Part shown: positions 26,272-35,409 of the stretch, piece by piece
Numbering within the stretch: the first letter of the stretch is position 1
How the letters are laid out: every line of letters starts with the position of its first letter
NCBI RefSeq assembly: GCF_011839805.1
Contig: NZ_VWPY01000033.1
Coordinates: 1-47,358, forward strand
Length of the DNA: 47,358 nt
Source of the DNA: Kineococcus rubinsiae
Lineage (GTDB): Bacteria > Actinomycetota > Actinomycetes > Actinomycetales > Kineococcaceae
Reading direction: 5' to 3'
Program-made: the position numbers and the translations under genes
The notes under the pieces: model-generated
The model's input: only the letters and a program-made list of their open reading frames with translations
Databases searched by the model: none
Told to the model about the DNA's origin: nothing

Positions 26272-27974
26272 CGCAGCAGGTACCTCCGGTTCAGGGGGAC
26301 CCGGCGCGCCGGCGGCGCGTCGAGCAGGACGCCGTCGGCGCGGACCTCGTAGGTCCGCGGGTCGACCTCGACGTGCGGGAGGGCGTCGTTGCGCACCATG
26401 TCGGCCTTGCGCAGCCCCCGGACGGAGTCGATCCGGACGACCCGCTTGCGCAGGCCGAGCCGTTCCGCGACCCCGTCGTCGACCGCCAGTGAGGACATGA
26501 GCGTCACCCCGAGCTCCGCGGGCGCCCGGCCGTACGCGCCCCAGTTCGGCCGCTGCAGCACGGGTTCGGAGCTGGAGATGCTGCCGTTCGCGTCGCCGAG
26601 GGCGGCCCACGCGACGAAGCCCGCCTTCAGGACCATCGCCGGCTTCACGCCGAAGGAGGCCCGCGGCCACAGCACCAGGTCGGCGAGGCGGCCGACCTGC
26701 ACCGAGCCGAGCAGGTCCCCGGCGCCGACGGAGATCGCGGGGTTCACCGTGTACTTGGCGACGTAGCGCTTGACGCGCTCGTTGTCCGCGCGCTGCGTCG
26801 TCTCCTCGGGCAGCCGCCCGGTGCGCTCCTTCATGACGGACGCCAGCTGCCAGCAGTTCGCGATGTTCTCCGCCACGCGGCCCATGCCCTGGGTGTCGCT
26901 GCCGAAGATGGAGATCGCTCCGCTGTCGTGCAGGAAGTCCTCGGCGACCATCGTGCCGGGCCGGATGCGGGCCTCGGCGAACGCCACGTCCTCGGGCGAC
27001 TCGGGGTCCATGAGGTGGGCGACCATCGTCATCGGCACCCCCTCCTCCAGGCCGGCCGCGGTGAACGGGTTCGTGGGGTTCGTCGAGGCCGGGATGACGT
27101 TGGGCAGTCCCACGCACCGGATGACGTCCGGGGCGTGGCCGCCGCCCGCACCCTCGACGTGGTACATGTGGATCGTCCGGTCGCCGATCACGTCGAGCGT
27201 GCGCTCGGCGAAGCCGAACTCGTTGATGGAGTCGGTGTGCAGGTGCACGGCGAAGTCGTGCGCGTCCGCGGCCCGCAGCGTCGCGTCGATCACCGCGGGG
27301 CTCGCCCCGAAGTCCTCGTGGATCTTCACGGCGCCCGCGCCGGCGCGGACGGACTCGACGACCGCGTCGGGGGACGACGCGCCCCGGCCGAAGGCGACGA
27401 CGTTGACGGGCAGGTCGTCGGCGGCCTGGAGGAACAGGCCGAGGTTCCGGGTGCCGCCGGAACCCACCTCGAACGCCGGCCCGGGACTGCCGCCGATCAG
27501 CGTCGTGGTGCCCGTGGCGAGGGCGTGGTCGGCCTGCTGCGGCGAGATCAGGTGCGCGTGCGTCTCGATGCCGCCCGCGGTCACGACCATGCCGTGCGCG
27601 GGGATCGGCGTCGTCATGTGCCCGACGACGAGGTCCGGGTGCACCCCCGGCATGACGTCCGGGTTCCCGGCCTTGCCGATCCCGACGATGCGCCCGTCGC
27701 GGATGCCGATGTCCGCCTTGACGATGCCCAGCACCGCGTCGACGATCGTCGCCCCGGTGATCACGTGGTCGAGGGCGCCCGACGACGAGGTCGTCGTGGG
27801 CCGGTACCCCTCGCCGTCGCGGACGGTCTTCCCGGCCCCGGCGAGGAGCTCGTAGCCGGGCACGGTGAGGTCCCGCTCGATCTCGACGAGGAGGTCGGTG
27901 TCGCCCAGGCGCACGAGGTCACCCGTCGTGGGGCCGTGGTTGCGGGCGTGGCGGGCGCGGTCGACGGCGGTCAC
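26268..27974 (-). CDS. ureC: Urease alpha subunit UreC, divergent (flap Cys replaced by Ala)
   Basis: The 568-aa protein is a urease catalytic subunit that would hydrolyse urea to ammonia and carbamate at a dinuclear nickel site. Ligands are complete: His139 and His141 (THAH), carbamylated Lys217 and His219 (KIHEDFG), His246, His272 ([13 protein letters not shown]), catalytic His320, Arg336 and Asp360. From 217 to 360 the numbering equals that of Klebsiella UreC. The flap Cys319 of canonical ureases is Ala319 here (MVAHLMD against MVCHHLD), and the block after the first HxH, normally GGGTGPAAG...CTPGPW, is rewritten ([14 protein letters not shown]). This is therefore a diverged branch, possibly with altered substrate use. 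It overlaps both ureAB and ureG by 4 bp. Confidence 0.93.
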   Translation of the reverse strand: MTAVDRARHARNHGPTTGDLVRLGDTDLLVEIERDLTVPGYELLAGAGKTVRDGEGYRPTTTSSSGALDHVITGATIVDAVLGIVKADIGIRDGRIVGIGKAGNPDVMPGVHPDLVVGHMTTPIPAHGMVVTAGGIETHAHLISPQQADHALATGTTTLIGGSPGPAFEVGSGGTRNLGLFLQAADDLPVNVVAFGRGASSPDAVVESVRAGAGAVKIHEDFGASPAVIDATLRAADAHDFAVHLHTDSINEFGFAERTLDVIGDRTIHMYHVEGAGGGHAPDVIRCVGLPNVIPASTNPTNPFTAAGLEEGVPMTMVAHLMDPESPEDVAFAEARIRPGTMVAEDFLHDSGAISIFGSDTQGMGRVAENIANCWQLASVMKERTGRLPEETTQRADNERVKRYVAKYTVNPAISVGAGDLLGSVQVGRLADLVLWPRASFGVKPAMVLKAGFVAWAALGDANGSISSSEPVLQRPNWGAYGRAPAELGVTLMSSLAVDDGVAERLGLRKRVVRIDSVRGLRKADMVRNDALPHVEVDPRTYEVRADGVLLDAPPARRVPLNRRYLLR

Positions 27975-28702
27975 GCGTCGCCCTGCCGGCCGGCTCCGAC
28001 GGGCGCACCCGGGCCACCGCGGACCCCGAGGAAACCCTGCTCGGCGGCGCGGCGCTCGGCGTCCTCGAGGGCCCCGGGGGCGTCGAGGGGCCCGTCGACG
28101 AGTCCCGCGAACCCGAACACCACGCGGTCCCCGGCCACCGGCACGAGGGCGACCTCGACGGGGATGCCGGGTTCGAAGCGCACCCCGCCGCCCGCGGGCA
28201 CGTCGAGGGTGCGGCCCCAGGCCGCGCGCCGGTCGAAGTCGAGCGCCGGGTTCACCTCGAAGAAGTGCGTCTGGCTGCGGACCTGCACGTCTCGGTCCCC
28301 GGTGTTCAGCACGCTCACGCGGACCCGCTCCACCCCGCCGAACAGCTCCACGGGTTCCGCGCCGACGAACACCTCACCCGGGACGAGCGCACCCTCGGTC
28401 CCCGGGATCGGGTCGAAGACGGCGACGAGCTTGGTCCCCTCGGCGAAGGGCGCGTCGACCATGACGACGCGGACCATCTCGGCCACCCCGGGTTCGACCT
28501 GGTCGGCGCGCAGCAGGCGGCCCGCGCCGTCGCGCACGTCGGGGTAGTCCGCGCCGCGGCGGGCCGCGAGCATCACCTCGTCGGTCAGGTACGCGACGGC
28601 CTCGGGGTGGCTCAGCGGGATCCCCTCGCGGAGGTTGCGGCGGGCGAACTCGGCGGCGAGGAACACCGTCAGGCGTTCCAGCTCGGTGGGCAGGAGGTTC
28701 AC
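27971..28702 (-). CDS. ureAB: Fused urease gamma-beta subunit (UreA-UreB)
   Basis: The 243-aa protein joins the gamma subunit (residues ~1-100: LLPTELERLTVFLAAEFARR, PEAVAYLTDEVMLAARRG) to the beta subunit (about 105-215: LVPGEVFVGAEPVELFGGVERVRVSVLNTGDRDVQVRSQTHFFEVNPALDFDR). Similar fusions occur in Helicobacter UreA and some actinomycetes. A Gly/Ala-rich tail of about 25 residues ends the protein. It forms the trimer-of-heterodimers shell with UreC. The GTG start at 28700-28702 follows a 33-bp gap after ureF, and the stop overlaps ureC. Confidence 0.95.
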   Translation of the reverse strand: MNLLPTELERLTVFLAAEFARRNLREGIPLSHPEAVAYLTDEVMLAARRGADYPDVRDGAGRLLRADQVEPGVAEMVRVVMVDAPFAEGTKLVAVFDPIPGTEGALVPGEVFVGAEPVELFGGVERVRVSVLNTGDRDVQVRSQTHFFEVNPALDFDRRAAWGRTLDVPAGGGVRFEPGIPVEVALVPVAGDRVVFGFAGLVDGPLDAPGALEDAERRAAEQGFLGVRGGPGAPVGAGRQGDA

Positions 28703-28735
28703 GGGGTCCTTCCGGTGGCACGGGAGCGGGGGGAC

Positions 28736-29410
28736 TCAGGTGGCGAAGAGGTGCCCGTCCCGGTGCGGGCGCTCGGCCAGCACGTCGACGAGGGGCGTGC
28801 AGGTGCTGGGGTGCGGCGGGGGTTCGAGGCGCAGCAGCTGCTCGGCCTCCGCGACGGCGCGGGCGACGACCCGCTGGGCGCCGAGGTGCCCGACGAGCCC
28901 GAGCCGGAGCGCGGCCGACGCGGTCTGGGAGACGACGTTCCAGCAGGTGACCGTCTCCACCTGGGCGAGGTCGAGCCCCCGGCCGAGGAGGCACACGGCC
29001 TGGGCCGCGACGAGGTGGCCCGGGGACCGGCCCGCGAGGACCGCCTCCCGCAGCGCCGCGGCCGGTGCGCTGCCGAGGGCGTCGAAGGTGCCCAGCAGCG
29101 CGAGCCCCGCCTGGCGCGATCCCCGGCGCAGCACGTCGACGACGGAGCTCCGCTCGACCAGGGCGTCGAGGGCCAGCGCCTGCCGCGGGCCGGGGTCGGC
29201 GGCGTAGCGGCGCAGGAGGACCCGGTCGAAGGTGTGCCAGCGGTGCCTCAGCTGCTCGGCCAGGAACACGCCGACGCCGTGCTCGTCGAGGACGTGACCC
29301 GCGGCCCGCGCCGCCTCCAGCCCGGAGGAGAAGGCGAAGCCCCCGGTGGGGAACGAGGAGTCGGCGAGGGCGAGGACGTGCAGGGCGCCCGCCGGCGGCC
29401 CCTCACCCAC
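28736..29410 (-). CDS. ureF: Urease accessory protein UreF
   Basis: The 224-aa all-helical protein has the UreF start block LHVLALADSSFPTGGFAFSSGLEAA and the later AAQAVCLLGRGLDLAQVETVTCWNVVSQTASAALRLG. It acts with UreD as the platform that controls UreG GTP hydrolysis during nickel insertion. It lies 6 bp after ureE and 33 bp before ureAB. GTG 29408-29410 is the only sensible start. Confidence 0.93.
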   Translation of the reverse strand: MGEGPPAGALHVLALADSSFPTGGFAFSSGLEAARAAGHVLDEHGVGVFLAEQLRHRWHTFDRVLLRRYAADPGPRQALALDALVERSSVVDVLRRGSRQAGLALLGTFDALGSAPAAALREAVLAGRSPGHLVAAQAVCLLGRGLDLAQVETVTCWNVVSQTASAALRLGLVGHLGAQRVVARAVAEAEQLLRLEPPPHPSTCTPLVDVLAERPHRDGHLFAT

Positions 29411-29416
29411 GGCGCC

Positions 29417-29920
29417 TCACCCACCGGCCCTCGCGATCGCGCCCGAGTCCAGCAGGTCCGCGACGCGGTCGAGGTAGTCCTGCTCCGGCGCCTGCAGCAC
29501 GACCTCGAGGACCCCGTCGTCCATCCGGCAGACCCAGTGCAGGTGACCGGCGAGGAACCCCAGCCGCATGGCCGCGGCGGCGCCCTCGGCGCGCAGGCGC
29601 AGGCGGGGCGCGGAGCGCGCCCGGACGACCACGACGCGCTGCGGCCCGTCGCCGGCGACCGCGAGGACGCTGCCGTCGCCGAGCGCACTGCCCCGGTCCA
29701 GGGCCACGGCGTAGGTGGTCCCGCGCGCGGACGTCAGCCGCAGGCGACGGCGCGGGAGGTCCCCCTCCTCGATGTCGACCTCGTCCACGCCGTCGCGGTG
29801 GCGCAGCTCGTGCAGCCGCTCCGCCAGGCCGGGGTCGTCCTCGTGACCGAGGACCTCCGTGAGCGCCACGACCGCCTCCTGCGCGGTGGGACCCACGTCG
29901 GTGCTCACGCCGCTGCTCAC
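29417..29920 (-). CDS. ureE: Urease nickel metallochaperone UreE
   Basis: The 167-aa protein has the two-domain UreE plan: an N-terminal peptide-binding-like beta domain (EGDLPRRRLRLTSARGTTYAVALDRGSALGDGSVL) and a C-terminal metal domain with LGFLAGHLHWVCRMDDGVLEV, where His126 and His128 fall in the GN-HWP metal site of the family. No His-rich tail is present, so it would be a low-capacity nickel carrier. The start GTG 29918-29920 overlaps the transporter ATPase stop by 4 bp (GTGA), which physically ties the urease genes to the ABC importer genes; GTG 29906-29908 is an alternative. Confidence 0.88.
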   Translation of the reverse strand: MSSGVSTDVGPTAQEAVVALTEVLGHEDDPGLAERLHELRHRDGVDEVDIEEGDLPRRRLRLTSARGTTYAVALDRGSALGDGSVLAVAGDGPQRVVVVRARSAPRLRLRAEGAAAAMRLGFLAGHLHWVCRMDDGVLEVVLQAPEQDYLDRVADLLDSGAIARAGG

Positions 29921-30747
29921 GGCCGGCCCGCGAGCGTCGGCTCCAGGACGGCGTCCAGCAGCAGCTGCGTCGTCTCCGTCTGCGGGTCGCTGAGGAGCTG
30001 GTCGACGGGGCCGCTCTCGACCAGCCGGCCGCGTTCGAGGACGCCCGCGTGGTCGCACATGTGCTCGACGAGGGCGAGGTTGTGCGTCACGAGGAGCAGG
30101 GTCAGGCCCCGCTCCGCCTGCAGGTCCTTGAGCAGGTTGAGCACCTGCGCCTGCACGGAGACGTCGAGCGCCGCGGTCGGCTCGTCGAGCACGACGAAGT
30201 CCGGGTCGGTGATGAGGGCGCGGGCGATCCCGAGCCGCTGGCGCTGACCGCCGGAGAACTCGTGGATGTAGCGGTCCAGGTGCGCCGCCTCCATCCCCAC
30301 CCGCTCCACGAGGTCGACCACGCGGCCGTGGACCTCGCGGTCGGGCACGAGGCCGAAGCGGCGCAGCCCGAACCCGATCTGGTCACCGACCGTGCGCCGG
30401 GGGTTGAACGCGGACCCGTTGTCCTGGAACACCATCCGCATCCGGCTGCGCAGCGCCTGCACGGCCCGGGGCCGCGCCTTGACGATCTCGGTGCCGTCGA
30501 AGTCGACGGACCCGCCGCTGGCGGTCTCCAGCCCCAGGACCATGCGGCCGGTCGTCGTCTTGCCCGACCCCGACTCCCCGATGAGGCCCCACGTCTGCCC
30601 GCGGCGGACGTCGAGGGACACCCCGTCCACCGCGACGACCTCGTGGCCGCCGGAACCGCGGAAGACCTTCCGCAGGTCGCGCACGACCAGCAGGTCCTCG
30701 TACCGGGACCGCTTGCCGCTGCGGGACTTCTCGATCGCCACGCTCAC
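29917..30747 (-). CDS. Opp/Dpp/Nik-type ABC importer ATPase (DppF-like)
   Basis: The 276-aa ATPase has GESGSGKTTTGRM (Walker A), FSGGQRQRLGIARAL (signature) and FVVLDEPTAALD (Walker B), with the QDNGSAFNPRRTVGDQI Q-loop typical of peptide/nickel importers. It is the second ATPase of the pair. The start GTG 30745-30747 overlaps the preceding ATPase stop by 4 bp; in-frame sequence further upstream lies inside that gene. Confidence 0.93.
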   Translation of the reverse strand: MSVAIEKSRSGKRSRYEDLLVVRDLRKVFRGSGGHEVVAVDGVSLDVRRGQTWGLIGESGSGKTTTGRMVLGLETASGGSVDFDGTEIVKARPRAVQALRSRMRMVFQDNGSAFNPRRTVGDQIGFGLRRFGLVPDREVHGRVVDLVERVGMEAAHLDRYIHEFSGGQRQRLGIARALITDPDFVVLDEPTAALDVSVQAQVLNLLKDLQAERGLTLLLVTHNLALVEHMCDHAGVLERGRLVESGPVDQLLSDPQTETTQLLLDAVLEPTLAGRP

Positions 30748-31619
30748 CCCTCCACTGCCGTCAGGACCTCGGTGAACTCCGGCAGCCTGCGCTGCTGCCG
30801 CGGGACCGCCCGCTCGTCGGCCCCCAGCCGCAGCCGCGGCACGGCCTTGACCAGCGCCTGCGTGTACGGGTGCTCGGGGGCGGTGAGGACGCGTTCCGTC
30901 GTCCCCGCCTCCAGCACCCGCCCGCGGCGCATCACGGTCACCGTCCGGCACAGGTGCGAGACGACCCCGAAGTCGTGGGTGACGACGAGGATCGCGGTGC
31001 CCAGCTCGGCGTTCAGGGACAGCAGCAGGTCGAGGATCTGCTTCTGCACCGTCGCGTCGAGCGCCGTCGTGGGTTCGTCCGCCAGCAGCAGCTCGGGCCG
31101 GCAGGCCAGCGCGAGCGCGATGACCACGCGCTGGCGCTGACCACCGCTCAGCTCGTGCGGGTAGGCCCGCAGGCGCCGCTCGGCGTCCGGCAGCGCGACG
31201 AGCTGCAGCGACTCCAGGGCCCGCGCCCGCGCCGTCCGGCGGTCGAGCCGCTGGTGGCGCCGCAGGACCTCCACCAGCTGGGCCCCGATCGTGAAGGAGG
31301 GGTCGAGGGCGCTGAGGGCGTTCTGCGACACCAGCCCGATGTGCCTGCCGCGCAGGGCGCGCAGCTCCGCCGGCGACTTCTGCAGCAGGTCCTCGCCGCG
31401 GAAGAGGATCCGTCCGCTGGTGATCCTCGCGCGCCGCGTGCCGAGCAGCCCGAGGACGGCCAGCGACGTCACGCTCTTGCCGGAGCCCGACTCCCCCACG
31501 AGGCCGAGGATCCCGGACTCGGGGACGGACATGTCGGCGTGCGAGACCGCGTGCACGACGCCGCCGTCGGTGTGGAACTCGACGCTCAGGTCCTGCACGT
31601 CGAGGAGCGGTGCGGTCAC
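30744..31619 (-). CDS. Opp/Dpp/Nik-type ABC importer ATPase (DppD-like)
   Basis: The 291-aa ATPase has Walker A GESGSGKSV, signature LSGGQRQRVVIALAL, Walker B LLLADEPTTALD and the C-terminal EHPYTQALVKAVPRL typical of OppD/DppD. GTG 31617-31619 is preferred because GGGAGGA lies about 7 nt upstream. An ATG at 31665-31667, overlapping the permease stop by one base, would add 16 low-complexity residues (MARPVPVPVPV). It energises import together with the DppF-like ATPase. Confidence 0.9.
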   Translation of the reverse strand: MTAPLLDVQDLSVEFHTDGGVVHAVSHADMSVPESGILGLVGESGSGKSVTSLAVLGLLGTRRARITSGRILFRGEDLLQKSPAELRALRGRHIGLVSQNALSALDPSFTIGAQLVEVLRRHQRLDRRTARARALESLQLVALPDAERRLRAYPHELSGGQRQRVVIALALACRPELLLADEPTTALDATVQKQILDLLLSLNAELGTAILVVTHDFGVVSHLCRTVTVMRRGRVLEAGTTERVLTAPEHPYTQALVKAVPRLRLGADERAVPRQQRRLPEFTEVLTAVEG

Positions 31620-31666
31620 GGCAGGGTCCTCCCTCACGGGAACGGGGACGGGGACGGGGCGCGCCA

Positions 31667-32617
31667 TCAGGTGGTCTGCTTGCGCGGGTCGAGGGCGTCG
31701 CGCAGGCCGTCGCCGATGAGGTTGAACGACAGCGCCACGACGAGGATCACCAGGCCGGGGATGGTCGCGACGTGGAACTTGCCCTCGAGCAGGACGGACG
31801 CCCCGTCGGAGGTCATGATCCCCCAGTCGGGCGTCGGCGGGATGACGCCGACGCCGAGGAAGCTGAGCCCCGCGGCGACGACGATCATGAGGCCGCACAG
31901 CGTGGTCGCGTAGACGAGCAGCGCCGAGACGACGTTCGGCACCAGTTCGCGCAGCAGCAGGTCGCGCGTGGTGGCGCCGGAGGCCCGCGCGGCCTCGACG
32001 TACTCCTTGCCGACCTCCTGCACGGTCGTCGTGTACGCGACGCGCGCCATGTAGGGGATGAGGGTGATGCCGATGGCCAGCATCACGTTGCCGAGGCCCG
32101 CGCCCAGGACGGCGGCCAGCGCGATGGCGAGCAGCACGAGCGGGAAGGCGAACAGCACGTCGAGCAGCCGCATGATCAGGTCGCCGAGGTGGCCGCGCGT
32201 GTAGCCCGCGACCAGGCCGGCCAGCAGCGCGATCGGGAAGACCACCAGCACGGGCACGACCGCCACCGCGAGGGAGTTCCGCCCGCCCCACAGCAGGCGG
32301 GAGAGGACGTCGCGGCCCTGCCCGTCCAGCCCCAGGGGGTGGCCGGGCGTCCCGATGCCCTGCAGCCGCAGGCTCGCGTCCCCGGCCGTCGGGCTGAACG
32401 GGGCGAGCAGCGGCGCGAACAGCGAGGCGAGCACCACCAGCAGCAGCACGGCGAGCGCGACGACGGCGACCCGGTCGCGGGCGAACGCCCGCACGGCGAG
32501 GCGCGTGCGCGAGGGACGCGCGGGCGGCTGGCCGCGGCGCGGCCGCGGGACCCGGGCCACCTCCGGCGCGGTCGGGGCCGTGGCGGGCAAGCCCGTCGGG
32601 GCCTCGGTCTCGTTCAC
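31667..32617 (-). CDS. Opp/Dpp/Nik-type ABC importer permease (DppC-like)
   Basis: The 316-aa membrane protein has a cytoplasmic N-tail (about 45 residues), a first helix (VAVVALAVLLLVVLASLFAPLL), the HPLGLDGQGRDVLSRLLWGGRNSL motif of DppC permeases, five more helices, and the EAA loop EYVEAARASGATTRDLLLRELVPN that docks the ATPase. GTG overlaps the dppB-like stop by 4 bp. Confidence 0.94.
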   Translation of the reverse strand: MNETEAPTGLPATAPTAPEVARVPRPRRGQPPARPSRTRLAVRAFARDRVAVVALAVLLLVVLASLFAPLLAPFSPTAGDASLRLQGIGTPGHPLGLDGQGRDVLSRLLWGGRNSLAVAVVPVLVVFPIALLAGLVAGYTRGHLGDLIMRLLDVLFAFPLVLLAIALAAVLGAGLGNVMLAIGITLIPYMARVAYTTTVQEVGKEYVEAARASGATTRDLLLRELVPNVVSALLVYATTLCGLMIVVAAGLSFLGVGVIPPTPDWGIMTSDGASVLLEGKFHVATIPGLVILVVALSFNLIGDGLRDALDPRKQTT

Positions 32618-33570
32618 GCGCGCACCGCCCGTCGGCTGCGCGGGTCCAGCACGCCGACCGCGGCGTCCGCGAGGAGGTTCACGAGCACGAACGCCACCGC
32701 GACGAACAGGACGCCCGCCTGCACGACGGGCAGGTCGCGCTGGGTGATCGAGGTGTAGAGCTGCTGCCCGAGACCCGGCCAGCCGAAGACGACCTCCACG
32801 AAGATCACCCCACCGAGCAGGTACCCGACCTGCAGTCCGACGATGTTGACGATGGGCGGCAGGGCGTTGCGCAGCCCGTGCCGCCAGAGGATCGAGGCCT
32901 CCGACAGGCCGGAGGCCCGCAGCGTCCGGATGTAGTCCTGCTGGAGCACGTCGACGAAGACGCTGCGCGACATGCGCGCGATGACCGCGAGCGGGACGAG
33001 CGCCGCGGTGAAGGCCGGCAGCACGAGGTGGGCGAGGAGGTCCTCGAACCCGCCCGGGTTCCTCGAGTTGTACATGCCCGACGTGGGCAGCAGGTCCAGC
33101 GACAGGCCGAGCACGCCGACCAGGACGAGACCGAACCAGTAGACGGGGACGCAGGCCCCCGCCAGGGCGACGAACATCGAGATCCGGTCGAAGAGCCCGT
33201 ACTGGTGGCGGGCCGCGAGGATGCCGAGCGGGATGCCGACGACGAGGCAGACCAGGAGCGCCGCCCCGGTCAGGACCAGCGTGTTCTCCAGCCGCGGGAG
33301 CAGGAGCTGGGAGACGTCCTGGTTGACGGTGAGGGACCGCCCGAAGTCACCGCGCAGCAGGCCCCCGAGGTAGTCGAGGAACTGCACGGCCAGCGGCTTG
33401 TCCAGCCCCAGCTGGGCGCGGACGGCGGCGAGCGACTCCTGCGTGGCCCCGGCGCCGAGCACCGCCCGCGCCGGGTCGCCCGGCACCAGCTGCAGCAGCA
33501 GGAAGACGATGAGGCTGACCCCGAGGAGCACCAGCACGGTCGAGCCGAGCCGGCGCAGCACGGCGATCAC
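32614..33570 (-). CDS. Opp/Dpp/Nik-type ABC importer permease (DppB-like)
   Basis: The 318-aa permease starts with a helix (STVLVLLGVSLIVFLLLQL) followed by the VPGDPARAVLG motif of DppB/NikB. It has the EAA loop DYIRTLRASGLSEASILWRHGLRNALPP and about six membrane helices in all. GTG 33568-33570 overlaps the stop of the binding-protein gene, and GGAGG lies just upstream in the end of that gene. Confidence 0.94.
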   Translation of the reverse strand: MIAVLRRLGSTVLVLLGVSLIVFLLLQLVPGDPARAVLGAGATQESLAAVRAQLGLDKPLAVQFLDYLGGLLRGDFGRSLTVNQDVSQLLLPRLENTLVLTGAALLVCLVVGIPLGILAARHQYGLFDRISMFVALAGACVPVYWFGLVLVGVLGLSLDLLPTSGMYNSRNPGGFEDLLAHLVLPAFTAALVPLAVIARMSRSVFVDVLQQDYIRTLRASGLSEASILWRHGLRNALPPIVNIVGLQVGYLLGGVIFVEVVFGWPGLGQQLYTSITQRDLPVVQAGVLFVAVAFVLVNLLADAAVGVLDPRSRRAVRA

Positions 33571-35207
33571 ACGTCCTCCAGGCTCACGGAGCGCAGGTCG
33601 TACCACTCCTCGCTGGCCGAGACGAAGCCCTTGACGTAGGAGGCCAGGACGTAGGGCGCCTTGTCGTTGACGATGGGGGCGAGGGCGGCGTCGTCGGTGA
33701 CGATGTCGTTGGCCTGGCGCCAGAGGTCGTTGGCCGTCTCCTCGTCGGTGGCCTGGATGGCCGAGGACATGACGGCGTCCAGCTCGGGGTTGCTGTAGTA
33801 GCCGACGTTCGGGCCGTTCGGCGCCTGCAGCGTGCTCGAGGTGACGATGTAGAGCCAGTAGGGCGTCGTCATGCCCCAGGAGATCTGCATCATGCCGACG
33901 CCCTCCTGGGCCCCCTTCGCCCAGGTGCTGAGGTAGGAGATCCACTCCTGGGTCTCGATCTTCACCTTGATGCCGACCTCGGCGAGGTTCTGCTGGATGT
34001 ACTCCGCCATGGGCGCCGGGACGATCTGCCCCGAGCCGTCCACCGACGTCGTCAGGGTCGTCTCGAAGCCCCCGCTGAGCCCGGCCGCGGCCAGGAGGTC
34101 CTTCGCGCGGGCGACGTTGCGGCTGTACTCCGCGGTCCGCTCGACGTAGGCCGCGTTGGCCGGGGCCTGGACGTCGTAGGCGGGGTTCACGGTGCCGGCG
34201 AGGAGGTTCTTCGCCATCCCCTCGCGGTCGATCGCGAGGTTGATGGCCTGGCGGACCTCCTTGATGCCGGTGTAGCGGTCCTTCATGTTGAACGAGAGGT
34301 ACCAGACGTGCGGCGGGATCCCCTCGGAGAGCTGGAAGCCGGCCGAGACGAGGCTCGCGACGCTGTCGGGGCTGGGCACCGAGATCATGTCGACGTCGCC
34401 GCTGCGCAGGGCGGCCACCCGGGCGGAGGCGTCGGGGATCGGGCGGAACACCACGCCGTCGAGCGCGGGCTTGGTGCCCCAGTAGGTGTCGTTGCGCAGC
34501 AGGCTGATGCGCTCGCCGCGGATGCGCTCGTCGAAGGTGAAGGGCCCCGTGCCGACGGGGTGGTCGGCGACGTCCTCGCCGAACTCCTGCAGCGCCTTGG
34601 GGCTCATGATGGCGGTGGACCCGTTGCCGCCCTGGGCGAGCATGCGCAGGAACGGCGAGAACGGCTGGCTCATGGTGACGACGACCGTCGCGGGGTCGGG
34701 GGCCTGCACGTCGGTGACGAAGGTCCAGATGAAGTTGGTCTGCCCGGCCGCCTTCGCGTTGTACTGCGGCGAGGTCTCGTCCCACATGCGCCGGATGTTG
34801 TACTCGACCGCCGCCGCGTCCAGGGCCGTGCCGTCGTGGAAGGTGACGCCCTGGCGGACGTGGAAGGTGTAGACCTTCCCGTCCTCCGACACGTCCCACG
34901 ACTCGGCCAGGCCCGGGGTCAGCTCCGGCACCGCCGCCTCGCTGGAGGGCGTCGTCAGGTCCTCGTCGACGAGCGCCTCGAAGATCTGGCGGTTGATCCG
35001 CCAGGTGACCCAGCCGCCGGCGACCTGGGGGTCGAGGACGTCGGCCTCCGACTCGATGCCGATGACCAGCGTCTGGCTGCCGCCACCGCCGCCCTCACCG
35101 CCGCCGCCGCTCCCGCTGCCTCCGCCGCAGGCGGTCGGGACGAACATCGCGGCCAGGCCGGCGGTGACCACACCGCGCCGGCCTACGCGCATCTCGCTCT
35201 TGGGCAC
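33567..35207 (-). CDS. Family 5 extracellular solute-binding lipoprotein (Opp/Nik type), first gene of the urease operon
   Basis: The 546-aa protein has a twin-arginine signal (Arg10-Arg11, GRRGVVTAG) and a lipoprotein cysteine near residue 27, then a Gly/Ser linker. The SBP_bac_5 fold follows (TLVIGIESEADVLDPQVAGGW, YTFHVRQGVTFHDGTALDAAAVEYN, NLAIDREGMAKNLLAG). Family ligands include peptides, nickel complexes and other small polar solutes. It is not a urea-type (Urt/LivJ) binding protein. GAGGAG 7 nt upstream supports GTG 35205-35207. It heads an operon of overlapping genes running to ureD, so its ligand should be either nickel for the urease or a nitrogenous substrate of the module. Confidence 0.92.
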   Translation of the reverse strand: MPKSEMRVGRRGVVTAGLAAMFVPTACGGGSGSGGGGEGGGGGSQTLVIGIESEADVLDPQVAGGWVTWRINRQIFEALVDEDLTTPSSEAAVPELTPGLAESWDVSEDGKVYTFHVRQGVTFHDGTALDAAAVEYNIRRMWDETSPQYNAKAAGQTNFIWTFVTDVQAPDPATVVVTMSQPFSPFLRMLAQGGNGSTAIMSPKALQEFGEDVADHPVGTGPFTFDERIRGERISLLRNDTYWGTKPALDGVVFRPIPDASARVAALRSGDVDMISVPSPDSVASLVSAGFQLSEGIPPHVWYLSFNMKDRYTGIKEVRQAINLAIDREGMAKNLLAGTVNPAYDVQAPANAAYVERTAEYSRNVARAKDLLAAAGLSGGFETTLTTSVDGSGQIVPAPMAEYIQQNLAEVGIKVKIETQEWISYLSTWAKGAQEGVGMMQISWGMTTPYWLYIVTSSTLQAPNGPNVGYYSNPELDAVMSSAIQATDEETANDLWRQANDIVTDDAALAPIVNDKAPYVLASYVKGFVSASEEWYDLRSVSLEDV

Positions 35208-35293
35208 AGCAACTCCTCGTCAGCGCATCGGGACCCCCGGGGGAAGGTGGTGGTCCGACGCCGCTGGCGGTCCCTCCGGGGTGGTTGCCGGGA

Positions 35294-35323
35294 ACAGTAG
35301 GCAGCGTGGCGCGGGCGCGGCAA
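35294..35323 (-). promoter_or_regulatory. Promoter of the transporter-urease operon
   Basis: On the minus strand TTGCCG (35318-35323) and TACTGT (35294-35299) are separated by 18 nt. The -35 overlaps the first palindrome (35323-35340) by one base. The transcript would have a leader of about 80 nt before GTG 35207. Confidence 0.6.
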
Positions 35324-35340
35324 TACGTCGCCGTACGTAT
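35323..35340. promoter_or_regulatory. Palindromic operator copy 1
   Basis: ATACGTCGCCGTACGTAT has perfect outer arms (ATACGT/ACGTAT). It matches copy 2 at 14 of 18 positions. Its promoter-proximal edge is 23 nt from the -10 of the transporter-urease promoter. Confidence 0.75.
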
Positions 35341-35409
35341 GCCGGGGCCGCGGCGACTGCCTCGAAAGCGATTGTTGCGCAGACGTTTCCGGTGCGTGAC
35401 GAACGCCGC

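Noticed and set aside
33567-35207. Urea-specific importer
   Set aside because: Urt urea transporters use Liv-type binding proteins and permeases; this importer is of the Opp/Dpp/Nik type.
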